64,000 nt of DNA, taken from assembly GCA_030651575.1 (NCBI GenBank), contig JAUSFB010000045.1:1-64000 (forward strand). Direction: 5' to 3'. Within the stretch, counting starts at the first letter, position 1; each line of letters starts with the position of its first letter. The position numbers were made by a program, and so were the translations under genes. The notes below the pieces were generated by a model. The model searched no databases and was not told where the DNA came from. It saw only the letters and a program-made list of their open reading frames with translations. Positions 57,701-58,592 of the stretch are shown in pieces. The stretch comes from Phaeospirillum sp. (GTDB lineage Bacteria > Pseudomonadota > Alphaproteobacteria > Rhodospirillales > Magnetospirillaceae).

Positions 57701-58564
57701 AATACCGCCCTTTTCTTGCATCAGCGCCACGGTGTTGGCGTTGCCGGTCAGGCCGGTGCCCCGGATGCCCACCGTCATGGTGGGAGTCTTGATCCCCAGC
57801 GCGTCGGGGGTGGTCTTTGGGATCTGGCCGCTGACCAGGGCGAAGCTGCCGCTGACCAGCGACATATGCGCCTCGCCGGTCTTGGCGCCGGGGTCGTAAG
57901 ACAGCTGGTCGAGGACCAGACGTCCCTTTTCGCCCAATGACATGGAAGTGCCGTCGGCGAACACCATGCCCACCGCGCCGCCCTGGCCGGTCTGCAACAC
58001 GTCGCCTTCAAAGACGTTGTCGCCCGTATGCAACTCGCCCTGGGTTCCATCGGCATGCTTGACCGAGACGCTGCCGCTGGACGTCTTGATGGTGCCGATG
58101 GCCGTCCCGCCCGAGCCGCCGCCGGCCTGGGCGTACTGACCCGGCGCCAGCGGGCCGGCCAGCTTGCCGGCCAGGGCGGCGTCGATGGTCGCGCCCGACT
58201 CGGTTTGCAGGGGCGGGGGGGCCTCGGAAGCGAAATAATCCTGAACCAGGATGCGGGTGCCATCGGCGGCGACCAGCACCAGGTCGCTTCCTTTGCGCAC
58301 GAATTCGGCCATCAGCAGGAAGTCGCCGCCCGGAATCACGACGTTGGCCGTGCCGACGGAGGAAATCGTCATTGTGGGATGTTCGGCGCCAGGAGCGGTG
58401 GGGAGCGGCTTTGCCAGGGGCATCGGCGCGCCATGATTCGCGGCCTCCGTCGCGGCTGACTTCTCGTCCTTGGGCGCCATTACAACCTCACCATCAAAAA
58501 ACGTCGCGATAGACTCTCTCGCCGGCCAAGCAAGCCCCACCAGACACACTTGACCACCGTGCAT
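24194..58564 (-). CDS. Giant mosaic RTX adhesin-like protein, about 11,450 residues
   Basis: One open frame without interruption. The product would be a cell-surface or secreted protein of roughly 1.1 MDa exported by a type I system, inferred from RTX repeats, no N-terminal Sec signal and a C-terminal RTX region. Order from the N-terminus: module FLLMAEFVRKGSDLVLVAAD, a FecR-like domain, poly-Gln, ~2,450 residues of Ala/Thr-rich helix, cadherin/VCBS and six Ig-like repeats, RTX block, propeller-like repeats, RTX block with a serralysin-like cap, concanavalin-like domain, VCBS/CSPG repeats, about twelve LamG domains with VCBS spacers, autotransporter-like beta-helix, and final RTX. Two starts are possible: 58564 (GGGAGG 7 bases upstream) and 58480 (GAGG 5 bases upstream, product begins MAPKDEKSAATEAANHG). 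No T1SS transporter, protease or outer-membrane factor lies in the window. The role in attachment or aggregation is inferred. Confidence 0.93.
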   Translation of the reverse strand: MHGGQVCLVGLAWPARESIATFFDGEVVMAPKDEKSAATEAANHGAPMPLAKPLPTAPGAEHPTMTISSVGTANVVIPGGDFLLMAEFVRKGSDLVLVAADGTRILVQDYFASEAPPPLQTESGATIDAALAGKLAGPLAPGQYAQAGGGSGGTAIGTIKTSSGSVSVKHADGTQGELHTGDNVFEGDVLQTGQGGAVGMVFADGTSMSLGEKGRLVLDQLSYDPGAKTGEAHMSLVSGSFALVSGQIPKTTPDALGIKTPTMTVGIRGTGLTGNANTVALMQEKGGIAGEVSVTTASGQTLTLNAPGQAATISASGGLTTTTLTPLQVMQIGGNASTSLPNATNTLSNSYNTAVQQVQQQIQQQQQQQQQQPEGKPQSILSPAQQEQVVAKAEPLVNVLKALAPPPGPVGGGLFVKPPPPIELKGAEPPPIQHVIHIIDDRSGAALLRARALHELTDAAQIAAQEQHTLLAGKLAALKTALTANSADVQTAQLNNTALPAAVQQAIQDIAGVQANVTQQNTAIQAAATEAAVIAAGYPQLTGAEATAVALAASTAAVLAADAADAVKLSTALVIAEALEAAPALAAGYVSPASTAFTAMSAAIAAAEAVYNQAVLAYYNAHNAAWGGTLATFIASGATYDAAKLAAKTANAVADPFTAGLSSDLATLATGTGATQSQLTALAARVTALQAQATALHLTGTDPSTASDFSAALAAIATDSASTNAQVAAMSTAIATLAKVQANPFFYGSTVLADWTSGTATAVEAAKEDAREAAEAAVVLDLHNGDNTGLNDLITQLQTLRTAETTHLNGYQAALGKQSALDIAVAAAAALKTNATDAHNAWDATFRGKFSGAATDLTDAAALAAGTARDAKVAAALVKATAAQTLADTGYNQAVLTYYNNTHEPDLTLGGLTGDSTVFAAAKTAAEANDFATNSWVVAKLVASTAAAALTGLDNSDDVAVAAAGIVLSQASSAAISLDSYYSGLLSTYTTSYDGFHTQAEAFRAADLHDAQALYDTDEAAITAKQDAIATKLATTLSDMETVGTAKAAEASAEWYLDIARTVAVTKAETDLATALANAQSYADTAIAKAGSPDSAQVDGSGHALDAATAAAQAKTAGDAAYALFQANQNYSYINPGLSEPNLSAPANKAAAYTNLYNQAFDADALADGFAAAAATALANAQAAKTAVQTAITWATTNNVYSASMGDSLTAATAAVANALAAKTAADSSATASQSALDLVIATDPDPAAVASGITALNTNTGAANSAALAKLKQEAAAESSEAAYAKLQADAAVTQATTAQTLFGGYSSQDPTDVAALASHKSAALTAQAAADAAATRASALSTQVQAATTVIGAKTLLGDAHHLVTTTGATVLNASGAYVSGDSIAATIAGTASDVSTALYIATVKAALAQTEANIATASAAAVATSVANAAVTAAAAAGTAASTAAGLTTADLADAKAALTAMSLASNSAATVNTEVASALANKSATDAQQTIAQAQLTTLTTLATDVAALGGTVSTIAKTIAAQRGTVEASLAAASQSDQTASSAYDQALTIASAASAKHDALVFSQDALDAAAAAAATAAATAQAQIDAAKATRAAAEAQAHATAGGYASDAATQLGNTDLLTYNAGTGTGLDTVAKTYKVAGVSQTSVTVTNAVTAEIQTYLDFWNGNLAKIAGNAALAKSYAAVAQTDFDAAALAGQGYQTAATDVASASTALTKAKSASAIAAALSATADNLSTAADSWRAGTLISDRIAATTATATANAAWTSAKTAADAAATAAATAQSDTDSPLIAKAAADATLASQQDSLHGALYKFLDTVGQLPASTTFAALVTKVISYAGAVLQAGTADEQAIYAALVAGTATETQVHTAITTKWTATPGDLVQGAWHDTYDSSFNAYDNAATAATQADAAATSALARAATLQAQADAAATAFTQAQNNLSTAAATEASTETSEVAGESVAEKQASTLLAEAFTSTNTALTTATTEATEAAAHAATVAAKAIDATTAFNAGNAANLTAAAAAALIAKDLAITDDTAAEAAVVIADAALADAVIALGWANTTIPNFANALSQAKDSWTQALSQAQANYAKVVAYNAEVHREADLADAQRISALNAYAQVEAVQQQQTAANAADTAAAQTAADAALTKANAADTDAGAASTKATTAAHLIDGLANDGGASDVRSLFNTASTEASTRLGALTTSLNAAKITLAALAAQGVSTTTALAAVTAAENAVTSATTTLSGLAAQATAAFTAADTAAGLASAADTDAGTQAATAAAQNVLAHAGGVSTADAKAAATTAAAAAKAGAADAATAQAQAAIAAGKVSLVAGLQSQAGTGVADAATLANTAINKVTMLSAVSGATASFNTAAADRALVLADITAINTAIGSSGVATSEAGKLAALTTLYNTWVVSQTAANSADAQTRALIDAAYKQAAQADAVIQAAKAKAADLFDKTGSTLDVEGQLAAATTAKAAAIAATTALDATKAAADTTAAADLIAQYKALVASAAATVAANTGTIDTQLTAAQAAAITLTAAASAKTYADQAATFAATATAQETIAVAQAALAKSEAALAATASSDAASAFIANAAADISAFIASADTHSAAATTAAANALAAHTAAHTARLGADTAATNAGTAAAGQAAGSAAVKLATTAQASATAAQASDTNAAAADTSAAAAKAAALASSAAAHNAATDAISALTKAIDSIESAIQSQALASEAAKVDAQAQATLATATNADIHSRLVTVKAAMQAWIADPDHSAINTAALTTLIGKVTPLDDAAALKATAAATAATAATAADTAIDLNVSDMSALSAIASPNATNITAAQTEAADTNAQAVIANNQAAIAKAAAQGLLQAKANVDAIEAGFASFKSQVGQGIKAANAVAVQTVETNAAAKAVADTGTVNENVGLTTNSVTVNVLANDKHFDNSAFDSNTAMVNDSVVVSAVGSAAHGTVVLNADHTITYTANKFWYGTEVITYTLTDTAALHVAQTKVETSDAASIDLTRVFTATGSLTVTVAHVNVAPTLTNFTMVGLENTSGAQTVAFTASAFTNAFTDLNPGDSLAKIKFTDLTNLNSHGSLTLNGTVVAINDEILAAQLGNLTFQANQYYNGPATFQWKASDGTDYSTAAAGGTISLQAVATTPTISTGTAAISGAERTASATSISLGTISVTDADTSDTISSVVITGVPTGATLSAGTMTSAGTWSLSTAQLSGLSLTPPQYYNGGIDLTITATAADGAKTAQAVKTLHVDVTPVVSTPTITLSGSGTEGATATTYALPIAIAKPDTSDSISLVKISGLPAGTGLSLGTTALTAVGGTYTLGASDNLSTLKLTTPAYYNGTVTLSVSAVVTDGVAVPGTFTSTPSFIIAPVATAPTLTTAAATGTEYAATATPITLTIAESNPDTSDSTAIVITGVPSGATLNHGTMTSAGTWSLTPAQVSGLTLTPAQYFNGAIDLTVTATATDHAQTAQTVRTLHIDVAPVIATPTVTLSGSGTESAATAAFSMPITIDKPDTSDSISAIKLSGLPAGTGLTLGTTALTAVGGTFTLGAADDLSTLKLTAPAYYNGTVNLNVAVSVTDGTLSQTFSSIKAFTVDPVATIPTLTTTNTTGAESATGTTVALSISATDIDSSDTVAVKISGLPAGATLSAGTLSGGTYTLTPAQLTGLTMHTPSYFNGMIDLGVQAIATDGAATNQIANTLHIDVSPVATLPAITTAAAAGNQGLAIPLSLSVPNSSDSSDDSVVIRITGVPADATLSHGTLSGGTWTLAPADLTGLSLTTSGSFTGSVDLAITATATDSSTTGQTVTQVASSTLHVDVSHPNQAPTITDAGSYTVSEDATLAVTGISISDTDSLSTDSMQVTLSVAHGVLTLPTPSGLTFSVGDGADDAAMTFTGSKTDINAALATLSYKGNQDYSGADQVVITSSDLGHTGTGGALTATRTVNITVNPVNDAPILGALPSLSLTNSGTGTGTATATDVDAGDTISYHLWNGAAPVESLATAHGSVTIDTATGIYTYLPNGQLEVGGSLNDSFQVVATDGGLLTSTATTVLVTVTVPSTGTGANDIFYSGVGNDIITGGGGTDTVVFSGPESAYLISTDAGGTLTVSGGSNGTDTLTGISTLAFSDGTVSVQGSAGTQTLVGGSGDDALNLGTGFKGVDLGLGNDHLTLSAGDLAAMTTIAGGAGGDTLTLTSIPTLVSDAALTHVNGFETLALAASAATTTLSMGSVGQSAGVTTLDASALIGTVTEVLSDGFSGGLTVKGGSGNDTYVAPSLLTGTLTLIDTAGTNIIDASAVSDHGFVGAEQSGTDLVIHLGETGAVVVKNQFASGTPVIDHVFTGSGNDPIARFIGKIDASTTLTGGTGNEVFVANTGVTTLISGGGEDSFFAANASQSFIGNGAARSDGGIIGGEVDFTFATGPVTADLTTGTATFGAYTDQFSNITQLQGSAQADALTGGTGYSQLEGGGGDDTLTAGSGNTTVSYGHSTEGAYINLSAATVTLNGVTIAAGTAQDGWGLNNIDTLIGIHSVRGSFGNDIIQGGDSGTYSLDGGGGVDLLYGGNASTSFRIAKAGIGTVAGGSGQDRLSFSDYTGGVLADSAFIGVSGVETFSVGMSNSTLTPMAVTFGTTTATAGIKTLDAGNVGATAVSLDASARLDNITFQGGGGGDTFLVGLGDNTFTGGAGMDTAVFQKNAADYSISGSTGNLVVTEMATGHATALTGVEVLQFSTGSLTASTMLGTLTAAGTQIQINTYTTNNQSVPEMAALNGGGYVVTWQSAMQDGDSWGVYAQRYNAAGTPQGGEFRVNVTTASEQWGQQVVGLNGGGFVVLWHSNGQDAPGDWGVFGRAFAADGTALAGGEFQVNTTTAGFQAWPAVTALPDGGFMATWDAGSPRQVYGQRFDGIGAKTGTEFQISTNAVNDPVESICTLANGDMVAFWHADGQETGAGATGFGIFAQRFNASGGLLNAPFQVNATVAEHQSAASAKALAGGGFVVTWQSYLQDGSNWGVAGRVFNAAGVPGNEFLVNSSTAGFQALSSVTPLLDGGFLAVWDNAPDSVAKNVFGQRFSADGNKVGTEFQISTGNYPADQSPTVSTLVDGSVMVAWQQADANGAGIFAQRYMFTGGIGLTTLGGSSNDDIINVGTGIGVMDAGAGNDTITVSASNLPAMTSVIGGAGSDTLLLFGSGALSDATFGKLNGVENLTLDGAGTLSLTLGAAAIASGITHIDASANTGEVVVNASAYSADVTLKAGSGTTSFTGGSGHNVIQIQATQAATTISSDMNGFHLGGSLTVAGVEEVRFSDGTLGLAATIDPMTATIIGGSGSDIIHAGAGITVIDAGTGGSDVLTSGITATTFRLHGGLDATDIVTGDSGVLNTLQLDGGAVTDAAFANVTNVETLALTNGGTATLGGNAETAGIMVVDASTSSQSVVINHGGGIANITMVSGGGNDTLTGSTLAPESDAADLSHATGTLAVNLTTGTAAALGIGTDTLTNIHTVIGGNFGNSLTGSAVSDQFVVNGVGALWNGSAIQGGAGLDTLVVGDATNLHGASVGGIESILANNGALNLTVDYTQLSAMATSARTEASGDLLIDFGVGASGTKSLTVNMDYYRSSLYEVNLFTGLTFLNFGGSDRLLIDGSTHSDNLEVMQNIGIATTTILGGSGNDSLTLLNSGLPVLAGTTLNGGLGNDTLSLTWGGTVNLIPAMIAGFETITANTSANLTLDASQAAGVALNGGGAGVSLAVDLHLAEGGANFDGSNPGALNLINWGPEDTIRIIGGSGNDSITGTALNDIFGISSGNDTINGGGGNDLLDLSGLTAGASVDLGTGMVITGSGATVLTSVEGVADSTYVDTLTGGAGNDLFLLHSGVHEADTVTGGAGADTVQVVATADLRSVAFSSVETVSFGHSWCDVTVQASQFGAGLSTGLHVSGFSALNPNGLTIMVESPGFDASGFTFSNWGGGSSLYLNAGSAGGGVTLIGSTAADHLVGSLGSSTLTGGGGADWLVGRDGNDVFILNAGDAMAGESINGGAGLDTILLNGANDLRGATLTAVETLSLNGFSASVNLSQVGTTLSVVAGAGIDTLTVHGDASVGTDFRTNLGNLSLTGFDGVGGDRVSFGGGGGNDILKSTDVMDVLDAGDGNDTLIATGGADIFLGGAGDDVFDFTSNTLTIGTGSLLDGGAGFDTLLLNGPGLSGMGYYSFSGNYLTCLTGIEKYQLGATNLYFDGGVLSGQTIELAGTAAPDITFNVMNNTIADLSHLTFTGTMPAHITITASGSNAAGDMRTVIGTSLADTITGSMGMDTITGGLGADILTGGAGTNVFRYTSNTESTVANTDVITGFVPGQDVIRLDGIAGVPYNVASVYAWKGSVADTIADLSANVGVANTVMFFSNGTDGWLYVNGAGTGTNYDGTIIQLAGVIAPPTTNSVAGGAPNTPPTLIQMAAVSATYGFEGLTAGTLGSQDGWVTNATDNANIVTTSTSGAYQGSSAFFGGATGNGTTRGASHLSNGSFVMPTLTQGNTLTLEFDMAPNSSSSSFRVGYDSDANGSILERGPNNESLNTSDQSIGLLLNPASNSCTLFGADGATTSTSFLVQGMWYRFRIELDTTAYGGQGAISLFSQNLTNSGGWTPILSGVNAHLDWTSAGASNPSLWNGIQFWGDGGIGTFNLDNISYGVSSPPALAPIVEDISDTANVGTLISTMIAGHASDADSGASLGVAITSANTAHGIWQYKLNAGASWTTMTPPPTAMAALALDGGARVRFVAEPNYNGNTDLMFRIWDRTDGAASGSTVDPTLADPVHGAYSSISANAMLTITPVDDAPILGGVTQTGYTYPTLMLQVDPDTMRSGTVMATDPDIGDTRTYSLTSGTTLTAHGSVTLNTTTGDFNYIPTTGYRGSDSFNVTVTDNHGVTDTETISVAVYPLHTLTPSSGTLSLSQGGTLAIGPGYLTAMSSVPVAASAIIYTVTDALDHGILTRGTTTLTTGGTFTQADINQGLVKVVSNATWTGADNFQIALSDGLGGVGTGNFMLNVFSGNDTAPDFTAGTLAVSQGAATILGAPLLTPVDIESGMSGWQMLYTITALPAHGALSVNGVIASVGSVFHQDNLGQVQYINDASSVGATDSFSLTLTDGEMTSAAKSVAITVAPVNQAPVAGNGAGNALDVTSSSATMSITDFGNKLAFSDAMTLEAWIKPDLTNAADSLHTLFARSGTGNSIDYGLMIKEGADAQSFTLVPVVGNAAATLASGTPLTFSNAAWHHVAVTYGSGGTVATYLDGVLANTYTIPPGPLPISGNASVTIGQNLTPPYNLYDGKIDEIRVWHGIRSGSQILAGMTGELTGFEAGLGANWRFDETGNMIVDDRSLNQLDGPFMNGPAFVLSDRAPIDPALDTGGHGQLTGSDPEAASLTYAIVTQPAHGTVTLNPATGAIVYTPNFGYIGTDQLTYTVSDGTLTSLPAVAKLVVPHVDHAPIIQGLAIPNQGLSFDGNTAAVTTSLTAGQFSAGLATLECDFKLDVLTSGHNNALIKLGSITQPINHQLVLGVDGSGHLYVDNGLPDITPPYQSQHIATTVTIPVGSWHHLAVSYAPGVAANRVSATLVLDGEVVATLDLAATSLSSIDTLRLGNTDAAIDTLNGKLDNVRVWNIARTPSDIATTAGMPYTGAETGLIGAWTFDPVNGNALNDVTGGHALTLSGASLLPLATLPDAGVDHLSTTEGLAVSGHAVLYDQDGGALTVTKAAGSDVRNGTLSVAPDGSFTYTPNAGFYGNDSFTLQVSDGVLTSTKSFSVAVADATTILGVTRPTGVLAVDGGGTAAVAQLNSNDFSGNRATVEFDFMLPIHASATEPLLALRAWNSNPLIEVNPLIEVKASSGGFLTMNINGTQYASTALSLGSWHHAAVTYDGATATLYLDGVAAGGWAGAGANFMTSLSKLVIGPDTAATLLTASFDNVKLWNTALSPSQLANSTTASTSNLVGHWTFDEPGSTAENLAGSSYSDMVLGNVAHIVEPPARAVHFDGTHMVSLANPSGLGTGASAFTYMTWVRTSVGSGRQDLIDIGTGSPGGVVTPGSASAFYLNNGVLHLDWMQVSGPGGTTSVADGAWHQVAMTYDGSGHVTFYVDGKADGGGSISAPNITADVAYFGSVGWTNSMNLTGDMADASVWHQALTSAQIQGAMNTPLTGHETGLLGYWKLDEGAGTTAYNLANPAEGGTYTAGVTWGTSNHADIVSGGSQNTALTFKGNQSANAGNIFNIAGGEFTMEAWVNPSTLAGNQIIIAKDASGATQAGLRLTLDAGIPTLHMVGANGSDYTVQAPTALIAGQWTHISVSRGEDNIYLMTVNGQPVQALEGPGVSISNTYDLMIGARTGTDAGGIESGTTFHGQIAGIRLWRESRDLDDIAESMYLANITDESLIASWKGNGLSDLSGNSHSLSLNGATVSGTPFHAMHFDGTASITSSANISLATHTAEAWIRTTGTGTWSGIVSGHGADGSEFQMAVHSGKLTVELMSGGVGKTYQGATTLTDGQWHHVAYVANTATNTLDLYVDGVLESSAVFLANNGSISGFAINSAVKIGINQDDVAKFTGDIADVRVWNIARSQTEIATAKDAPLDGNPAGLVGMWRLDSLNGNSVDDSSGHGNTATVTAGAVTVLDSGVPAAGAVIEVDRGGSYHGMLVVADVSGATLTYGVEAKPLHGTLAINADGSFAYTASNGYIGADSFVLKVNDGASDSYKMVKLEIKDTTEILGARQHDAALAFATGQSASVANTGSLAFLGQNSFTLEALINPASLTGTQVLLSKLTGSQGLTLELVSGHLAFVLSDGSDSQTVQAASTLTAGSWAHVAVTRSGNDITLFVDGHQVASLNHTFTGSTMPAGNLTLGGSYTGRMDEVRVWDHARTAIEIATTAHQRLDGESGLIAAWSGSEVSGNVIHDQSYNGNDIDLSVVSSTHPASKALHFDGSTSINTGSNLGQISGPMTLEAWIRCAPLGSNKAIMAVGSGASHNGLALFVGPTGKLGVEMSGWGDVQGNTVVADGNWHLVTASIASNGAVSFYLDGIADGTGSIPSPYDLSAGEARIGTSYDGTAYKFVGDIADARIWDVTRTAAEIQGSMNTQLTGSEASLLGNWQMNAISGGTTVTDVDTTPHNGTITGTLTLVDNSGSPHVIEPPSNALHLSSATVIDLGNTSVPQGVHDFTFETWVRTSATGQAQNLYVAGSGPTSSEFLVNTTTTGSQDQPSVTGLDDGGFVATWRDFSQSGADTNSYAIRGQLFNANGSKSGTEFVVNTTITSHQEEPCVAKLDGGGFVVTWTDNSMSGGDTNLYAVRGQMFNANGTTNGTEFLVNTTVSSAQDQSSVVSLAGGGFVATWRDGSTFAPDTSNFAVRGQIFAADGSPSGTEFLVNTTTTSAQEMPSIARLDSGGFVVTWGDSSQTGGDTNLSAVRGQIFLANGTKSGTEFQINTTVSSAQDQPSVTSLAGGGFVATWRDGSTFAPDTSNFAVRGQIFNANGTPSGGEFLVNTTTTNIQQDPCVTRLAGGGFVVTWEDYSLTGGDTNDAAIRGQVFAASGAKMGSEFLVNTTISGIQNTPSVSGLANGGFVVTWQDYSLSGGDISAAAIRGQVFNANGEPASGQGAVIQVLADGRVGIGSGFSGTGTLASSDAVNDGEWHHVAVSVTGATGDYQIVIDGQTSGTGTLGTSIDLTGPAAIGSGWNAGAPGTNPFVGDLADIRVWGTTRTEAQVQDAMNTLLTGNEANLSGNWHLDDASASTTVMNAHTGGASGIVTGTLTSISTDAPIYDQVVTADYGAPYHGALAADTPTNATLTWSLASGTANAPGHGTVAIAADGTFTYTPTAGWHGIDKFLVQAVGADGFASTQVIGIEVPSPVEPLGVGAAGASLQFSGTQYAQASGITLTNQSFSFELWANRAASSATAQTALYQSGGLTAGFTDATHFGFSLGGATLSVSSGSLVNTWTHWSGSYDASTHTMSLFENGALVGTMTGPASFTGTGPLYVGAQTGGTSGFAGQLDEVRLFSDVRSAAEIADDYRRGSVVTDDHLLAEWSMDRQLNTTQGTPHPYVPDSSGGGHDLTMGSGTGYDAAVPLLINTAGKAASFNGASDHISFTNAAIASHSLTAITIEGWIRTTGTNETILSLGSTGAGAGISLNITAGQLGFNIGGTDYTHAGQALNDGTWQHVALTLTSDTTWNFFNAALYVNGNLSYGWSGMPETLNITSGGGFLGQNLSNANFFSGDMSDVRVWDYARTQTEISSNMNNRLTGQEVGLVDNWRLDNLSGATVPDTTGHAAGTATGITSTSVKPKIYDDVITTREDTTVYGSLLAIDHDPNGAMSGTLTQQAAHGVVTLTNGTAGIGYSYTPNLHYFGSDSFVVGFNDGSGNLTYETIGIAVREIHEAPLLTGTGNFTIAEGSNHALGYTIADPIGEVGNQQFGVVLTSAHGNITLGETLGLTFGSNTVNGSHSLIFQGSLDRVQAALASANYDADFGFSGTDAVTLKVWDKSADTVGDSLVAMTTSTVTISAVNDAPLILPARGVIALTGSTMGAATSAVASTQTDNITVEAWVRQDATSASDQVIFANGNQAMGGYALFIDHTTNNLGISGFNFTSMISGTSLSAGQWHHVAATLSGGKWSLLVDGITVSEWSNSPPVLTIMGSTWIGNDPFTGKGFQGAIADVQLWNVARTANQIGDSMATRATGGEAGLAGLWTFDTSSPTFSPNIASAGLAGTGVGSQGGTVLGGTGVAAYAINGVATSGALVGIDPEGGALTYTLTGGGSITAGHQTLITANGTINLDTVHGTFTYAPTAGHTAIDTFGYTVSDGTVASTATAKVLEIDHTSTWSAVADDWSSANWSATTNQAQVIIQSAAVVQHTVGSDTVGGLNLASSSMLNLTGGTIAVDVLGGVDTTSMLGISGGTLALASGVIFKDFGTLSLAGGAITGGGTMTAFGAASLGGPTKSTEIDATLVLTKGGTMTGGSLTGSGSLNLTGGTLRLYDVANSIGVAFQNAAATLLLVDAMGFNTAVTMEHGFTNHGTIQMTSSSGPTWSAGMTIGGDLYNAGAIIADGNATSTYSFNLGSYDLHNTGSMQIGHDLTVTATDFTNAGVLTLGTGGVTPTTTLTIQDNSSTTHAHMDNFGKIAGGGHLNLLDASFTNEGQIDPGTSTMAGTLSIIGDMKLGAGSHLKLDVDILDAYASDQLLSNAGTLTLGGELDIVIGGTVNNFESYNLISHIGTGTVTGAFDIIHGLDQITSPNTGWILDPIFSNTGLSVTVRAATILGSNADFTDTTVGITSYVIGNGSNESVHLGDGADVFIGHGGGNSVGISGATFHYLDGGAGGNNQLMWEGAANSQFDLSQLNPNALHNFDVLNLSSVSGAGAVLDLTHILAMTNGTNAVTGTTNTLVVIGGDQNNSSHVSFTDSGWHADGQVNVTVNSQQDSYTQYSNGDAHVLVDSHTQVG
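24930..26060 (-). other. Autotransporter-passenger-like beta-helix segment
   Basis: Encodes about 375 residues of short Gly/Thr/Leu repeats: NLTGGTIAVDVLGG, LSLAGGAITGGGTMTAFG, GGTMTGGSLTGSGSLNLTGG. The pattern resembles passenger-associated (PATR-type) beta-helix repeats and starts with a SAVADDWSSANWSATTN segment. No beta-barrel follows, so it is a structural module and not a type V translocator. Confidence 0.6.
29700..30940 (-). repeat. Seven-copy 174-bp tandem repeat (propeller-like block 2)
   Basis: GTGGTGTTGACCAGGAACTC and close variants recur at about 29861, 30034, 30207, 30381, 30554, 30729 and 30903, a period of 173-174 bases (58 codons). Each unit encodes the pattern GTEFLVNTT...QxxPSVxxLxGGGFVVTWxD followed by AIRGQxFNANG. 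These blades resemble a beta-propeller-like family found in large bacterial secreted proteins. The block lies inside a LamG domain. Confidence 0.8.
34970..35005. repeat. Perfect 18-bp tandem duplication
   Basis: GACCTCGATCAGAGGGTT occurs twice head to tail (34970-34987, 34988-35005), duplicating six residues (NPLIEV NPLIEV) inside a LamG domain of the giant protein. It looks like a recent in-frame slippage event. Confidence 0.85.
37100..39290 (-). other. Concanavalin-like, VCBS and CSPG-like modules
   Basis: From 39290 down to 38520 the product reads YGFEGLTAGTLGSQDGWVTN and NLDNISYG, a concanavalin-like jelly roll without the LamG signature. From 38520 to 37790 there are two VCBS/cadherin-type domains (VRFVAEPNYNGNTDLMFRIW; FNYIPTTGYRGSDSFNVTVT). 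From 37790 to 37100 there are two CSPG4-like repeats (SLSQGGTLAIGPGYL; QADINQGLVKVVSN). Family labels rest on motif resemblance. Confidence 0.55.
39290..43180 (-). repeat. RTX block 2 with internal serralysin-like cap
   Basis: About 1,300 residues rich in Gly/Asp nonapeptide-type repeats (GGAGNDLFLLHSG, GGGGADWLVGRDGNDVF). The block closes with DTITGGLGADILTGGAGTNV and NTDVITGFVPGQDVIRLDGI, which resembles the C-terminal cap of serralysin-like RTX proteins but here is followed by another 5,000 residues. Calcium-dependent folding is expected from the family. Confidence 0.75.
43180..44310 (-). repeat. Propeller-like repeat block 1
   Basis: About six units of 56-60 codons with the pattern EFQVNTT...LxGGGFVVTWQSxxQDG...GVxAQRFxAxG, related to block 2 at 29.7-30.9 kb but diverged. 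Copies differ enough in DNA that they are not recent duplications. The block separates the two RTX regions. Confidence 0.7.
44310..46370 (-). repeat. RTX block 1
   Basis: About 685 residues with GxxNDIFYSGVGNDIITGGG, GGSGDDALNLG and GGGGDDTLTAGSGN calcium-binding repeats mixed with Ala/Leu/Thr-rich beta strands such as GVTTLDASALIG. It follows cadherin/VCBS domains at 46.37-47.08 kb. Confidence 0.75.
47080..49130 (-). repeat. Six Ig-like repeats of two alternating types
   Basis: Six units of about 110-115 codons. Type A carries VVITGVPTGATLSAGTM and LSLTPPQYYNGGIDLT. Type B carries KISGLPAGTGLSLGTTALTA and LKLTTPAYYNGTV. The order is A-B-A-B, then two A-related units. The two type-B copies are about 680 bases apart in DNA and very similar, indicating duplication of an A-B pair. 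Confidence 0.75.
49860..57250 (-). other. Ala/Thr-rich helical region of the giant protein (about 2,450 residues)
   Basis: Almost entirely Ala, Thr, Asp, Gln, Lys, Ser and Leu, with short motifs such as AAAATAATAQAQIDAAKATR. Aromatic residues are sparse and Pro is nearly absent. It should be strongly helical, possibly a very long coiled coil or bundle. There are occasional YNQAVLxYYNxxH units that recur (near 56.7 and 55.9 kb). A 9-base tandem (CTGCGGTGG three times) lies at 50161-50187. No enzymatic motif was seen. Confidence 0.85.
57441..57490 (-). repeat. Poly-glutamine coding tract
   Basis: CAG/CAA codons encode a run of ten glutamines, preceded by VQQVQQQIQ, in the linker between the FecR-like domain and the Ala-rich region. 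The repeat is imperfect at DNA level (mixed CAG and CAA), which limits slippage. Confidence 0.85.
57740..58350 (-). other. N-terminal retention-type and FecR-like modules
   Basis: Encodes GGDFLLMAEFVRKGSDLVLV and TRILVQDYF (58.23-58.35 kb), then a FecR-type beta domain (SVSVKHADGTQGELHTGDNV, GAVGMVFADGTSMSLGEKGR, LVSGSFALVSGQI, MTVGIRGTG; 57.74-58.10 kb). Such modules occur at the N-termini of large RTX adhesins, where they may stay in the periplasm or outer-membrane pore. No LapG-type di-alanine cleavage motif could be assigned with confidence. Confidence 0.65.
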
Positions 58565-58592
58565 ATTACAGCCTCCCGCAGGGCTTCGTCAA
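58563..58592 (-). promoter_or_regulatory. Candidate promoter close to the giant gene start
   Basis: On the minus strand TTGACG (58587-58592) and TAATAT (58563-58568) are 18 bases apart. If used, transcription would start near 58556, downstream of the ATG at 58564, so translation would begin at 58480. It competes with the ribosome-site evidence for the longer start. Confidence 0.35.
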
